Assembly (NCBI GenBank): GCA_022661535.1
Contig: JAKULF010000004.1
Coordinates: forward strand, 4,588,001-4,652,000
Length of the DNA stretch: 64,000 nt
Direction of reading: 5' to 3'
From: Eutypa lata
Lineage: Eukaryota; Ascomycota; Sordariomycetes; Xylariales; Diatrypaceae
Positions 1-10,864 of the stretch are shown one piece after another. How positions within the stretch are numbered: position 1 is the stretch's first letter; each line of letters opens with the position of its first letter. The position numbers and the translations under genes are program-made. The notes beneath the pieces are model-generated. The model was given only the letters and a program-made list of their open reading frames with translations, had not been told where the DNA came from and did not search any database.

Positions 1-1479
1 CACCTGAAAGTATAGAAGGGAGGGTGACATCCTGGCGTCATGAAACCCATGTAGCTTTCGTCTATCAGTTGACATTGCAAGGATACTGTAGATACAGTAC
101 CTATGCGGCGGGGAAGTTATCAAGCACCCCCTTGTGTCCGCTTGTAGCCCCTTTCTAACGTATTAGTCATCACAAACACCTCCATAGTTAAGTGGTGTTA
201 CCACAAATCTGCTATGTTGAATCATTGGGTCATGAGATGGATGTGTCATGACGTTGAAGACTTTCATGCCAGGCGATAAAACTTTTACCCCAAGTGGAGA
301 AATACGTAGTACTTTCTCTCTAAGTATATATTAATAATGAACTCTCCGAAGGGTCTCGGAGATATAGCTAGACTACCTCGAACTATACGAGCCGTAACTA
401 TAAGTACCGATTAATTCAGTTATAGTTCGAGATATACCATGCAGTATGTGTTATCGGGATTCACGATGATTGACTTCAGTATCTTAAACATTGTCTTCCT
501 ATGCAAATGCATGTCTGCGGAGCCAAGAGCGGAGGTTGCAAAAAGGATGAAATAGACAAGCCACCTACGAGCAAGATATAGTATGGGATTATTTACAGCT
601 TCCTTGTTCATCAGATTAGAATTAAGGCTTAGGAAGGTATGGTTCGTGCTTCCTGGTCTTAACCTCTGCTTTGGAATGAACCCTGGAGAGAGGTTACTAT
701 CCCATGTGCCCTTGGATTCTCCTCCGATATGTCTCATTGGGTGTGCCTGGTACCTTAGGATCTAGAGAGTGATCATCGACGCCATCTCTTTAAATATACA
801 AACAGTATTTATCATGTTAACCTCAAAGCTGGCAAGGCTACTTAGCTCTTACCGCCTCAATAGTACGAACTAATCTAGAAATGAACAAGTTCAAGGGGGT
901 TTTACGTTGAACTGGGTTCGAATGGCAATTCATCTACTAAGTTGGTATCAGAATCATTGGAATCTGAGCTCTAATGAGCGTTCAAACTAGTAATGATTAA
1001 ACGCACAAACTTTTACCGAAACCTAAGAATCTTGTAGTTTAAGGGACGTAGTCTACATAGTAACAAAATTCGATGTATCCTATTGTTGTCCAGTAAACTC
1101 ATTCCGGGATATTCAACACGAGAACAAAGCAAATACTTAGACCAAAAATACATGCAAGGAAAGTCCGAACGCAGTGAAGGACAAAGGCCACTCGTGTAGA
1201 ACATTTGCACCTAGCAATTGTTGAAAGGTCTTTGTCAGAAGCCCGTTTTCAACAAATTGGATCTCCTCTCGCCCTTGCTGACATTGATATCTACGGCAGT
1301 TCCTAAGTGTCTTTAAAACAACAGCCCGATACCTATACCAACCAGTTTCGATCACTTCGCAAGGTTTTGGATGATCGAAGGTCCCGAGAAGAAGACCGAG
1401 TACGAATATCCCGACCTTAGATTTTTACTTCATCGTACAGAATAACATCCTTCCGGAGACCACCAAAATAACCTTCAAA
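1..1479. other. Gene-poor left edge
   Basis: No open reading frame here resembles a known protein. The longest (about 105 codons, minus strand, 420-737) has no recognisable motif. The only structure I see is an 11-bp perfect inverted repeat, CTCGAACTATA at 377-387 and TATAGTTCGAG at 421-431. The last few hundred bases probably include the promoter and leader of the gene starting at 1480. Confidence 0.5.
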
Positions 1480-2718
1480 ATGAGCGCTCCGAGTTACTCA
1501 TCACGATACACGGACGCGCAGGTCGTGTGCGAGAGTACCACAAGATGCCTAGTTCAACATTTAGACCTCCCTGCTAAAAAGGATTACCCTGCAATATCGG
1601 GTCCTGCTTGGAATACTGCAAATCTCATGAGCCGGCTGCAGTATTCCCGGACTACACCTGTGACCTGGGAGTCCATGCATATAGCGCTTGAAGCTTATCA
1701 CCAAACACTTCCAGCCAACGTACGGAATCGGATCTTTGTGTTCGTGGGGGACCATGCGACTTTATTTGATAGCTCAATCAGCAATGCCGATTGGGGGATC
1801 GCAGCTACTCGTAATCTTGCCTTTGCTGCTGCTGCCTTCAGCACGTTCGAATACATTATTTGGCCGATTAGAGACATCGACGGCCATTGGGCGACTGCAA
1901 TCGTTCACATGACCAAAGCAAAACCCGACGACGCTACCAGGACGCACGTCTCCCAAATTGCCCTAATCGATCCCCTGAGAGACGCAACAGCCACCCGTAG
2001 GATGGCCAGGAATCGAGCACGAGTAACACTCGTATTGCTCCAGGTTTTCAAATTCACTATTGAGCCTAACAACACCCGGTGGCGGAACGTGTGGGTGCCT
2101 GAACAAGCCACCGATGCGGATAATAGCAGCGGCCCACGTTGCTACTGGACCTGCAAGGAGACGATGAGACGGGTACTGCAGATGTACGAGACGGCAACAG
2201 TATACCACGAGAGTTTCTGGAACGACCACAGCGGTTGGTTTCACGTGGACATGGTACGACACGAGATCATCAGCTCTCACGCCTGGGTCGCGGTAGAAGG
2301 CATGAATTACCACGGCCGTCTAGCGGTGGAAGGAGTAAACCGGGTGCGGCAATGCCCCAAATCAGAATGGGAAGACGCCGGACCACTGATGCGACCTCCG
2401 CCGGATGTCAATCCCCCGCGCGAGCCCCAAAATCCGGACGTGCCAACGATGGTCCCCCCAGACAGCACGAAGCCGAGCGAACACACGCCATGGCGACCGG
2501 TATTCGCACTCCCTCCTCGAAGACAACCCCAGATCCATCCCTCGTTCTCAATGAAACCCAAGGACGGGAAGGACGATTACGACGGGTGGGTGGAGGCACC
2601 TGGTAGAAGAGCCGTGTGGGATGATCCTCGAAGGATCTTTGGAACACTATTGGCAGATGACACTATACCCAACGGACCTCAGGAACCCCCGTCAAGTGGA
2701 CTTAAGAGTTTATTTTAG
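1480..2718 (+). CDS. Ulp1/SENP-like cysteine protease-fold protein
   Basis: Single-exon reading frame of 412 codons. I do not recognise it as a named protein, but it carries the three landmarks of a C48 (Ulp1-type) cysteine peptidase in the right order: GHWATAIVHM with His136-Trp137, IALIDPLRD with Asp164, and GPRCYW with Cys221. A strand-like WPIRDIDG precedes the His, as in the family. In classical Ulp1 a Gln lies about six residues before the Cys; here the nearest candidate (Gln209) is twelve residues away, so the oxyanion-hole residue is uncertain. Residues 300-412 are Pro-rich and look disordered. The Met was taken because it follows a CAAA context and no upstream in-frame Met is supported. 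It could be an active deSUMOylase-like enzyme or an inactive relative. No neighbour helps assign a substrate. Confidence 0.6.
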   Translation: MSAPSYSSRYTDAQVVCESTTRCLVQHLDLPAKKDYPAISGPAWNTANLMSRLQYSRTTPVTWESMHIALEAYHQTLPANVRNRIFVFVGDHATLFDSSISNADWGIAATRNLAFAAAAFSTFEYIIWPIRDIDGHWATAIVHMTKAKPDDATRTHVSQIALIDPLRDATATRRMARNRARVTLVLLQVFKFTIEPNNTRWRNVWVPEQATDADNSSGPRCYWTCKETMRRVLQMYETATVYHESFWNDHSGWFHVDMVRHEIISSHAWVAVEGMNYHGRLAVEGVNRVRQCPKSEWEDAGPLMRPPPDVNPPREPQNPDVPTMVPPDSTKPSEHTPWRPVFALPPRRQPQIHPSFSMKPKDGKDDYDGWVEAPGRRAVWDDPRRIFGTLLADDTIPNGPQEPPSSGLKSLF

Positions 2719-3380
2719 ATATTGAAAGTAGGCGTATAATACGCCCTATGCAGTCTAAGCCGTTGTAATGAACTTAATCATCGCAAAGTTGGATGACTGC
2801 AAGCAGCATGGTGAGAGAGCTTAGGGGGGAGGGGTTATTCCTTTATATCAGTAATGTTAATTGGAGTTATGTAATTTAACTGCACTATTAATAGCATCTT
2901 ATCTTCGTACAAACCTATACCAAACCATGGTGACAGCGGTATTGAAAATTTAAGCCACTGTGGAACAGTTACGATAGCGTCACGATGATATGGCCTACTC
3001 GTCTGAATGTTTACTAGTCACTGGTATGCGAATTTATGTATTCAATTTTACTAATCTTCAACTAAGTCATGAAGGTGGAATGCCAATTCAATCTAACTGG
3101 CTGGACAACGACCTGAGCATATGCTGAGATGTATTCCTCACGGGGATCCTCACTATATTTTACACTTTCAATTACTTCAGCAATTGTGTGGCATTATAGG
3201 ATTATGGTCTGATTTCGGATCTGTCTGTCTATCCCGGCAGCCGAGGCCACACGACGGAGACAGAAATTGCTCAGGGGTCAAGAGGGAGGAATTCGCGAAA
3301 TCAAAGAACACTCTGGTATTTCTAAACTTCACGGATGGGCAGCCTCATTAGGCGGTTCCCAAGCACCGAAGATGCGTATT
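2719..3380. other. Intergenic, convergent genes
   Basis: This is the 3' flank shared by the protease-like gene (+) and the F-box gene (-). Two short plus-strand frames (3121-3351, 3267-3467) have no recognisable content. I see no repeat or RNA gene. Confidence 0.5.
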
Positions 3381-5012
3381 CTACCTAGTATAGCGAGTCT
3401 CATTACAGCGTGCCCAGTCAAGCAACGACTCAGGCCTTTTCTCAATCTCCTCTCGGCATTTCTTTAACCAGACCCACTGTGCCTCGAGGCGGTCGTACCC
3501 TCTCATCCAGGTGTCAAACCAGTCGGCGCCATCTCGCAAAAGAAACTCGGCCGTAGGATCCTTTCGGTATCTAGAATATATCTCCATCCATGCCTTATGT
3601 TTTTTATTCAACGCTTGCAAATCGGCTTTGTCGTATTGCACTCCCTTGCGCTTGTCGTCGTAGTCTACCCATGGCACGCCAGCAAGAACTTCGGTCCGGA
3701 TCTCAAAGTGGTATTTACGTGGGATACCACGTAGCCCGCGTGTAGACCCTTGATCAATGGAGTACCATATTGCCCACCAGCCATAGTAGAACATATACTC
3801 CAAGCCGCAATTATAAACGTCAGCCAGCCTCATGAACCATTTTGTCAGCGTTTCTAACAACTTCGCCTCGCCGTGTTTACTGGCGTAGCAAGAATTGCAG
3901 AGCATCCCGTTGATAAATTCCTCGTTCACCACAGACCCGTCCCAGTTCACGAAGTTCGTTCCCCCGCGAGCCCGGTATCCCGGCCACCACTTAGGCCACA
4001 TTCCACCACACCTGAAGGCCCGCATTTCGAGCCAGCGCGCACACCCGGGACACCGGATCATGTACAGTGTGAAGAATACGGTGGACGCGAACTCGCGGTA
4101 TATCGTAAATACGGGCGCATTACCGCACCTCGGCTTATCCGGAACCAGCTTCTCGCAGAAGGTGGGAAAATATCGATCAAGGGACGTACCGAAAGCAAGC
4201 CGGCGACCAACGACAATAGGAACGGTCTTGGTTCCGAGATTTTCACCTGTTCCATACTCTCTACTTCGATAAGTGGCTGAATGGGACCGAAGATTTCCCT
4301 TCTGAAACCGACATTCGTTACATTGTCGCAAGTGCCGTTTGAAGCCACAGCGCCGGCTCTCGATAACTTCGGCGGCATTACTGAGAAGTGCGATCACTTG
4401 GCCGCTATGAAGGTCTTGGAATTCGGCAAGGCTCATGTTCAGGAAATCCTTCATGCCAGCCTCTTGGAAGATATGGAGTTTTTCAGGCGTGTTTGGATCG
4501 TCACTGAATCTGCTCCAGCTGTAAGTGGTCGCTATGCTATATTGTCGCTTGAGTCTTTTTATCGCCGCTTGCTCAAGCTCCTTCCTCCGTTTCACCAAAA
4601 CCCCGGAGATGTGCTGTCCAGAAGGTTCCCAGCTTGAAGGGGCCAGTGCTGCAGGAGAGTCTGGGGTTGGTTTGCGGTAGCCAAGGCGAAGAAGCGAATG
4701 GTTGTCGAAATTGTGATGTGCAAGTAGACGGAGGCAGCCGGTGCAGGCCCATCGGTTGGCTTTCCAGTCCTCGTCTTTCCACCCAGGGCATAAAGTATTA
4801 TCGTTTGAACGGAAGACGGCTGTATTGCCTCCGTCTTCTTCACGACACTCTAGAGCTAAGAGTCGTTCAACGAACTGTCGACGTTGAGGATTGATGATAA
4901 CTCGAAAATCCCTACACGTTTGGCTAACTGATATTAGGTCGATGGGATTGAGGAGGCGGAAGATGGAGCATTGGACCTCCACTGGGATTGTGTCGAAGTT
5001 TACGCCTGACAT
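3381..5012 (-). CDS. F-box protein, substrate receptor candidate
   Basis: Single-exon frame of 543 residues. Residues about 5-50 form a typical F-box: DTIPVEVQCSIFRLL, then LISVSQTCRDFR, the hydrophobic Pro-Val-Glu pattern that binds Skp1 in SCF ubiquitin ligases. The rest has no LRR or WD repeat. It is rich in Trp, Tyr and Cys and contains several CxxC pairs (for example WACTGCLRLL near residue 92, RQCNECRF near 230 and MIRCPGCARW near 320), suggesting a metal-binding or disulfide-stabilised substrate module. This layout is common among the many lineage-specific fungal F-box proteins, whose targets are generally unknown. The start Met lies directly before the F-box. The frame is long and uninterrupted, so the gene looks intact. 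Confidence 0.8.
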   Translation of the reverse strand: MSGVNFDTIPVEVQCSIFRLLNPIDLISVSQTCRDFRVIINPQRRQFVERLLALECREEDGGNTAVFRSNDNTLCPGWKDEDWKANRWACTGCLRLLAHHNFDNHSLLRLGYRKPTPDSPAALAPSSWEPSGQHISGVLVKRRKELEQAAIKRLKRQYSIATTYSWSRFSDDPNTPEKLHIFQEAGMKDFLNMSLAEFQDLHSGQVIALLSNAAEVIESRRCGFKRHLRQCNECRFQKGNLRSHSATYRSREYGTGENLGTKTVPIVVGRRLAFGTSLDRYFPTFCEKLVPDKPRCGNAPVFTIYREFASTVFFTLYMIRCPGCARWLEMRAFRCGGMWPKWWPGYRARGGTNFVNWDGSVVNEEFINGMLCNSCYASKHGEAKLLETLTKWFMRLADVYNCGLEYMFYYGWWAIWYSIDQGSTRGLRGIPRKYHFEIRTEVLAGVPWVDYDDKRKGVQYDKADLQALNKKHKAWMEIYSRYRKDPTAEFLLRDGADWFDTWMRGYDRLEAQWVWLKKCREEIEKRPESLLDWARCNETRYTR

Positions 5013-7760
5013 CTTCTCGGTGGCTATTACCAGCTACGAATTGACTGAATTTTGAAGTTGTGAATAAAGTAGAATGAAGTCAGTCAGGTCGTAGGATTTG
5101 AATTAGAGATTGCTAGATTAATATATTCTATCCAGCTACACTAGCTAGATACCCTGTTATCCTACCTAGGTGCCCATGTATGAAGGTAATACAGGCATCA
5201 CCTACGCTCGCTTGGGGTGGTGAGTCAGCCGGCATGCAGCGTGGCTGTGATCCACTAGTGCTAGAATTGGATGTTTGCACGCTGGGACCACTCTAAACCT
5301 GCAAACCCAGTGAGTTGCGCCACTGCCACGGCAAACATACTGGGTAGGTACGTGCATAACGACATACATGTATGTATGTTTCAACACAAGATTTCACTGG
5401 GTGAGCTCTAATACATAGGTTACTTAACTATCCTGCTGCCTGGGTAGCAAAAGAGCTATTTCTCTATAGATATCTTTGCACATTTTACTGTATTGAAAAA
5501 TTTCGCTATTTGGGACAGATATGTTGATAAATGTGATCATCCTTGTGGGTACCCACGGCCCTAAATGGAAAGCACAATAGGGGTAATGTAGGTGCCTTGG
5601 GCAACAGCGGGTTATCCCCAGGTATTTAGCTCACTAGGAGAAGATAAGCATATTTGCAATCCATCAGGATTGAATAGATGCCTACGTTAATGGGCACAAT
5701 ATTAGGTGGTACTTTATTTTGATGGTGTGTGCAAGTGCATATGTCCTTGTCATAATGTAGGTAGGCACATAAAACAAGGAATCAACACCAATCTACCTAG
5801 GGCCCCAAGCCCCCAACATTTATCTTTCACCTGGGGCTATCATCAGTGCCATCCTCAAGAGCGAAATAATCATATCAGGTTGAATCATTATCAGCATACA
5901 CTTTACTATAGGTTCCAAGTTCATCTACGTGTTCCATACCCTACAGTTATGTTAAGTAGTCAGACGAAGGAATAACAATGTTGCACACAGCGCTATCATC
6001 TTAGCCTTGTTCCTTTCTTCAGTTAAGCTCATGTTTACTTGCCGACAAACTCGCTATCATGGCCCAAAGGCCTAGTAGACACAGTGAGAATAATAGGACA
6101 ATATTATCATCTATAGCCACAGTAGCCCCTGAATATAGGTATTGGATATTGAAACCACCCCCTCTAGTCCAGGATCAAGAATAGTTTCCAGGACGATTTT
6201 GATACTAGAGTCAAAACTGCTAAAAGGAGACGATGCCTAAAACTGTGATCCCTCATGAATCAAGTTGCTATGTTGACAATAAGGATATTGAGCAAGTGAG
6301 CCAAAGAGGATGTTTTGTCCCCGAATGTGTCGATGGGCTCTAGGATCCTAAGAATCCATCGTAAGGTGACAAGTTGGCCATTTAGCCTATAATTATATAG
6401 AGATTTCTGACCTAGATTACAATACATGCTGATATATTGGACTGAATACACTGGACCTACTTGCAGGAAAGACGACCTACAAATATAAACCAAATCCGAG
6501 GTCCTGTGTAACATAGCCCCTTCATTACATAGAGCCCCAATGTGTAGCCTTAACTAACTTAATAGTTCTCTCCTGTTATGATGAAAGTGTGTGCATGGAG
6601 ACAAGCTCAAGAGATAGTACAATGTCTAGTCTCATAGGAGCTGATTAAGGAGTGACACATACAGAAACGGGATATATGTCAACAATAGCCCTGACAGATC
6701 AAGTAAGCAAGCAGGTAACTGAGTCATATCCTAGTCTCAAGTTAATAGACATTATTTTATGTTACTAAAATCAAAGGGTCTGTTTTACAAACCAATGGCC
6801 TTTATAAGACCCAAGGTTGGCAATACACTACCAATAATGTATGTCGGTCCAAAGTAGCTGGACGACACTCTGCATATATCTGATTAACAACTGAAGCTGA
6901 GATACTATGACAGAAGTTGTCACGGCACCAAGTGACTACTATATAAGGCAATGCAAGACGGTTAGCCCCGGAGTTAACAACGTTCCACTTTTGGTGGTGT
7001 AGTGGTATAGTCCTTGCATTCTGTACCGTCACAGAAGTATCATGTCCCTGGCTGGACAATGTGTCATAACCTTAGGCACCCATATATGATATCAAATCGA
7101 AGCGCTAGGACCATATGTATTGTATTTTCTCACTGCATTATCTCTCTTCAGTGTAGATGTATGTATGGTCAAGTAACTGGTGGGTGTCAAAACGGCGCTA
7201 GCCTTATCAGCCTCGTTGACGTCGTTGCCATCGGTGAATACGCCTACTACCATAACCAAGTACTTGCCTTGGTTTATTCAATACTCTCACTTGTGCCCAT
7301 TAACAGTTAACCAATTTCCTGATAACTGCACCTTTACCATCTTCTGATGCTGTGCAAGGCCCCGCAAGGCAAACTGATGTCGGAGGTTCAACATCATTGC
7401 TGTATCAAAGTTGTTACCAAGATAATTAATACATTTGCTTGAAGTACATTTATATACACGGCTTGTATAAAATACCTATATAAAAAACTTCGTTTTATAA
7501 TATTACAAAATCGGAATAATACTTTTTCATGTTATTAATAACGGGATAATGGTTAGGCATTGTTGAATAAGCGGTGATTATTCAAATTTATGCATTTTAA
7601 TGGTTGAAAATTAATTTAAACTGGCAACTGCTTGAGCAATATTTGCACGTTACGCTGGCACCTTCCAACAAGCAAGATCGTTCACCCCACTTTCTATTCA
7701 CCTCTGAACCAGAACACAGTTGTATCCCTTCTTTGTTCTTGCCTTAACTGTGACGAACAA
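5013..7760. other. Gene-poor AT-rich intergenic region
   Basis: About 2.7 kb without a reading frame that I can support. TAGGTA/TACCTA and ATGTATGTA microrepeats are scattered through it. A tRNA-like A-box (TGGTGTAGTGGT, near 6995) has no convincing B-box partner and was not called. No transposon ends were found. Confidence 0.45.
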
Positions 7761-7823
7761 CCCCCTATTTCGACGATCACACCCCCCCTATTTCGACGAT
7801 CGCATCCCCCTATTTCGACGATG
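7761..7823 (+). repeat. Three direct repeats of CCCTATTTCGACGAT
   Basis: The 15-mer CCCTATTTCGACGAT, in slightly different C-rich contexts, occurs three times in about 62 bp. The last copy ends in the ATG start codon of the zinc-finger gene (CGACGATGG). The array therefore lies in the 5' leader or promoter. If translation began upstream in the same frame, the repeat would add a short repetitive N-terminus. Confidence 0.85.
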
Positions 7824-8440
7824 GCGTCCAATAACCAAGGAGTCCCCCCTATCCCAACGGGCGTCAACGCGTCCGGCCAACAAGATCAACAGTCCATCGG
7901 TGGTCGCCTTGCCATCATCAAGGCTCACATGATGTTGCCAGCCCGATATGTGCTCACCAGCACCAACGCCATTCGTCAGAAATGGTCTCAATGTAAGTAC
8001 TTCAAACTCCTTTCCTATTCTGCAGCGTGTCTACAAAATCGATTTTAACGCAAGAAATCGCAGTGGGCGACGACGAGAAGGAACGCTTCTGCCACCTCTG
8101 TGGCCTCGTCTCATCAAGCAAGAGCACGAAGACTCAGCACGCAAAGGAATCTCACGTTGGCAAGCGATGCCATTTCCCCATGGGAAACAACATTTGCGGC
8201 CATGTCTTTTCGACCGAGGCCGAACTTGTCCGGCACTTAGATGTCCACATGCTTCCGGCTGAAGTGGAGGATGGCAAGTTCTTGTGCGGATGGGAACGAG
8301 ACTCAGATTGTGCCAATCGGCGCAACCGGACTGGGTTTGGTATGCAGCAGAGCATGCTGCGCCATGCCAGAAAGCACCAGGCCCAAAGGGCCAGGGCTGC
8401 TGGAGACGTTGTTGACCGGCCTTATACTGCTGGGAACTAA
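7821..8440 (+). CDS. Small C2H2-type zinc-finger protein (2 exons)
   Basis: Reconstructed as exon 1 7821-7992 and exon 2 8064-8440, joined by a 71-nt intron (GTAAGT donor at 7993, CGCAG acceptor at 8063, TTAAC branch-like site just upstream). This gives 182 residues. Exon 2 carries three Cys/His clusters: FCHLCG...H-x4-H, a C-x8-C...RHLDVH finger, and a CGWERDSDC...RHARKH finger. Spacings are irregular for C2H2, with long inter-Cys loops, so these may be degenerate fingers that bind DNA, RNA or protein. The first about 55 residues are low-complexity, Gln/Asn/Pro-rich. The splice joins the frames cleanly (codon T|TG). The role is unknown; a small transcription-associated protein is a guess. 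Confidence 0.65.
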
Positions 8441-9516
8441 TTCGCATGTGTAAGCACTTATGGTCGGGCGGAAATCGCAGGTCTGGTTCTTAGCAAGCTG
8501 ACACTCTGGTGGACAGATACGAATGATCTTGATGCTCTGTTATTGATGACGAGCTTTATTATGTGTGGCCCGTCACTAGAAGGAGGAGCCAAACGGATGC
8601 TGTCGCAGAAGGCAAGGATATGGACTTGCCAGAAATGCAGTTTGTGAAGTTATGGATTCGGTAGGATCAGGCCTTCCTTCCAGTTAGCTTAGCTAGATGC
8701 TTCGGACAAGTATTAATGGCATTGATTTGCCCAATTACAGCATGATGTGATCAAGTGCTCCATTCTACAGCCTTCCTTACTTTCCAGTTGCGTTTGTATC
8801 TTGTAATTGGTCCAGCTGTCTTCATGCACGCCTGCCCTCAGCCTGACAGATGAAACCTTTGACAGCTTTCATTCAGTGACGTCTAATTAGAATTGCTATT
8901 GGACTTCAGGGCTGCCAAAGCTCCTGTTCCGGTTGAAATATCATACGAAGTTAGAATGTAAACTGCTCAACATGTGGCTAGCCAACTACTATTAGGCAAG
9001 TCACCATCCAAATCACTTCAAAGGGTCGGTGGACACTACGCTGCTACTCTGCATTCTACGAAATGTAGACTAGTAGTATACCCAAATGGTTGGTTGGTAT
9101 ATTTATCGCCGGAGGCGTCCAAGAACGGAACCAGTGAACGCGCCTCCCTTGGGGCATGTGTCGTGTAAGGCTGCTCCAGCTATTAGGCTATTTACAAAGG
9201 CTCCAGAGCGCTATAGAAGGCTAAGTTCAACAGCTGGCCACTTCATTGCATCTTAACGTGCCGTCCTTTTCATACATAGCCGAACATCATCTGATCTCAC
9301 AAATTCTAGGACTGTTCTTTTTTTCCACTCGAAATATGCGGTCCTCCAGCAAATCCAATCATCAAGCCCGGTTCCCTTATCCCGTGGTATTGCAATACCG
9401 GTCGCAGGTTTCCAGCCGCCGTCATAGTATTGCTACGATGCTGCCGTAGTGGTATGCCAGCCACAACGACGTGGCTTTGGAGCGCTTTGTAACCGTCGTT
9501 GGCAAAAGGATTTGTT
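8441..9516. other. Intergenic region
   Basis: This is the 3' flank of the zinc-finger gene. Small frames at 8974-9168 and 9246-9449 show no family resemblance. Nothing else was recognised. Confidence 0.45.
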
Positions 9517-9753
9517 TCAAGTATGTTCGTTCGTTCGTTGTTGAGCGAGAAAATGGACCCTAATATCCGTCCACCTCTTGCCCGGCTTCACCACAGTGGA
9601 ATACATGTTCAGGTAGCTGTCCTTGTGCTGGGCGGTGCGGACCATGAGGGCGATCTGGCGCGCGGCGGCGTTGACCTCTGGGTTGTAGGCGTCAGCGTGC
9701 AGGTAGCAGGCGCCCTGGAACACCATACAGTTTCTGTCATCGTGAATAAACAA
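9517..9753 (-). pseudogene. Fragment of GH127 (DUF1680) glycosidase
   Basis: About 60 residues on the minus strand match the start of the six-hairpin barrel of beta-L-arabinofuranosidase-like GH127 proteins: VFQGACYLH, NPEVNAAARQIALMVRTAQ, then SYLNMYSTVVKPGKRWTDIR. Family members have a similar block (acidic-DGYLNTYFTV...RWTNLRDMHELY). The match stops abruptly after TDIR, where the catalytic part should follow, and I find no continuation on either side. I read this as a truncated relic. The parent gene would be about 600 residues. The assignment rests on remembered family motifs. Confidence 0.5.
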
Positions 9754-10864
9754 AAGCCTTCACGTCTGTTGCGCTGTTACGCTCTACAGCAGCGCGACGA
9801 TGCAGCGATTTGGTCTAGAATGCGTCTTGTAGGCGACGACCTTCCCGGGGATTCCACAAGACCTCCTGGGCTGACCCCGTCGCTGTACGCATTCGGTTCG
9901 ATGAATTGTTGAAATCGTCGTGGATTGTTCGGCATGTTAGTGCAAAGATGGGCGGACGTCTATGTGGTGATGTGTTGAACCAGCCAAAATGGCTGGCGGC
10001 GCCATCAGCACCAACAGTGGAATGCCAAGCGAATATTACAAGAGAGGGTGGTGTGTATCCTCAATATCGCTTTGTCAAGTGACTGGGAGAACTTGGTGTG
10101 AGCACCGTACTCGCTAGGTCTTCAACCTACCCCTAAGGTGTTAAAACTCGGTTAGCATAAATTGATCTGACTTGGACAGGATAGTGAACGTAACGAGGCG
10201 AGACATAGAAATAAGATCTTCCTGGTTCATTAGGTGAGTGACTAGTTGCACATCAGGAGGAAAGACAGGATGTCGAAGAAGTGCGTCCATGGTCGCCTAC
10301 AACGGGAAATCAACAATCTGAGCGTTCATTGACCATTATGTAGCGAACTACTGGGCCCATTCGGGTAGAGAACAAAAAGTTAATGGATGGTTCATCCAGA
10401 CAGTACTTCATAAAGAATTCCTTCGGACCATTTTGAAATATATCTAGGTTTCGTGATTCACGACAACTGTCATGATAGTTGGATCAACAGACTGTAGTTG
10501 GAATTGTAGCAAACCTAGAAGCAATTGTACAGCAGATTGTTTCGATGCCCATTCACAAAGCCGCCATCTGTCATACATAGTTAGTCAGATATGATCAGGT
10601 GCGAGATTAGGATCAGTATAGGGCAACTTACCAGCGCCCCTTCTCCATGAACCCGACGAGATGTGTTACGTAGAAGCTTTGGTACAGGTGATGTTCCTTC
10701 ACGTCGAGGATACCCGTAAGCAAGATAGATAGTGACGCTCATCATGGATTGGCCATCACCATTCACCATAGTATGGCTGACCTCGACGGGGTCCATCATA
10801 GTAGGTGGTCTCATCTATGCTCAAGAGTCAGTTTGCTGGGATGAGATCAGGGGCAGGGACAGGG
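9754..10864. other. Intergenic region
   Basis: No supported gene. A minus-strand frame at 10581-10814 just downstream of the SWIM-RING stop has no recognisable content and is probably 3' flank. Confidence 0.4.

Noticed and set aside
925..960. Retroelement primer-binding-like TTGGTATCAGAATC with a nearby GGGTTCGAATGG
   Set aside because: No LTRs flank it and there is no coding relic. A match of about 11 bp is too short to call an element.
6988..7060. tRNA-like start GGTGGTGTAGTGGTATAGTCC
   Set aside because: A-box only. No B box or closing acceptor stem within 90 bp, so not called a tRNA gene.
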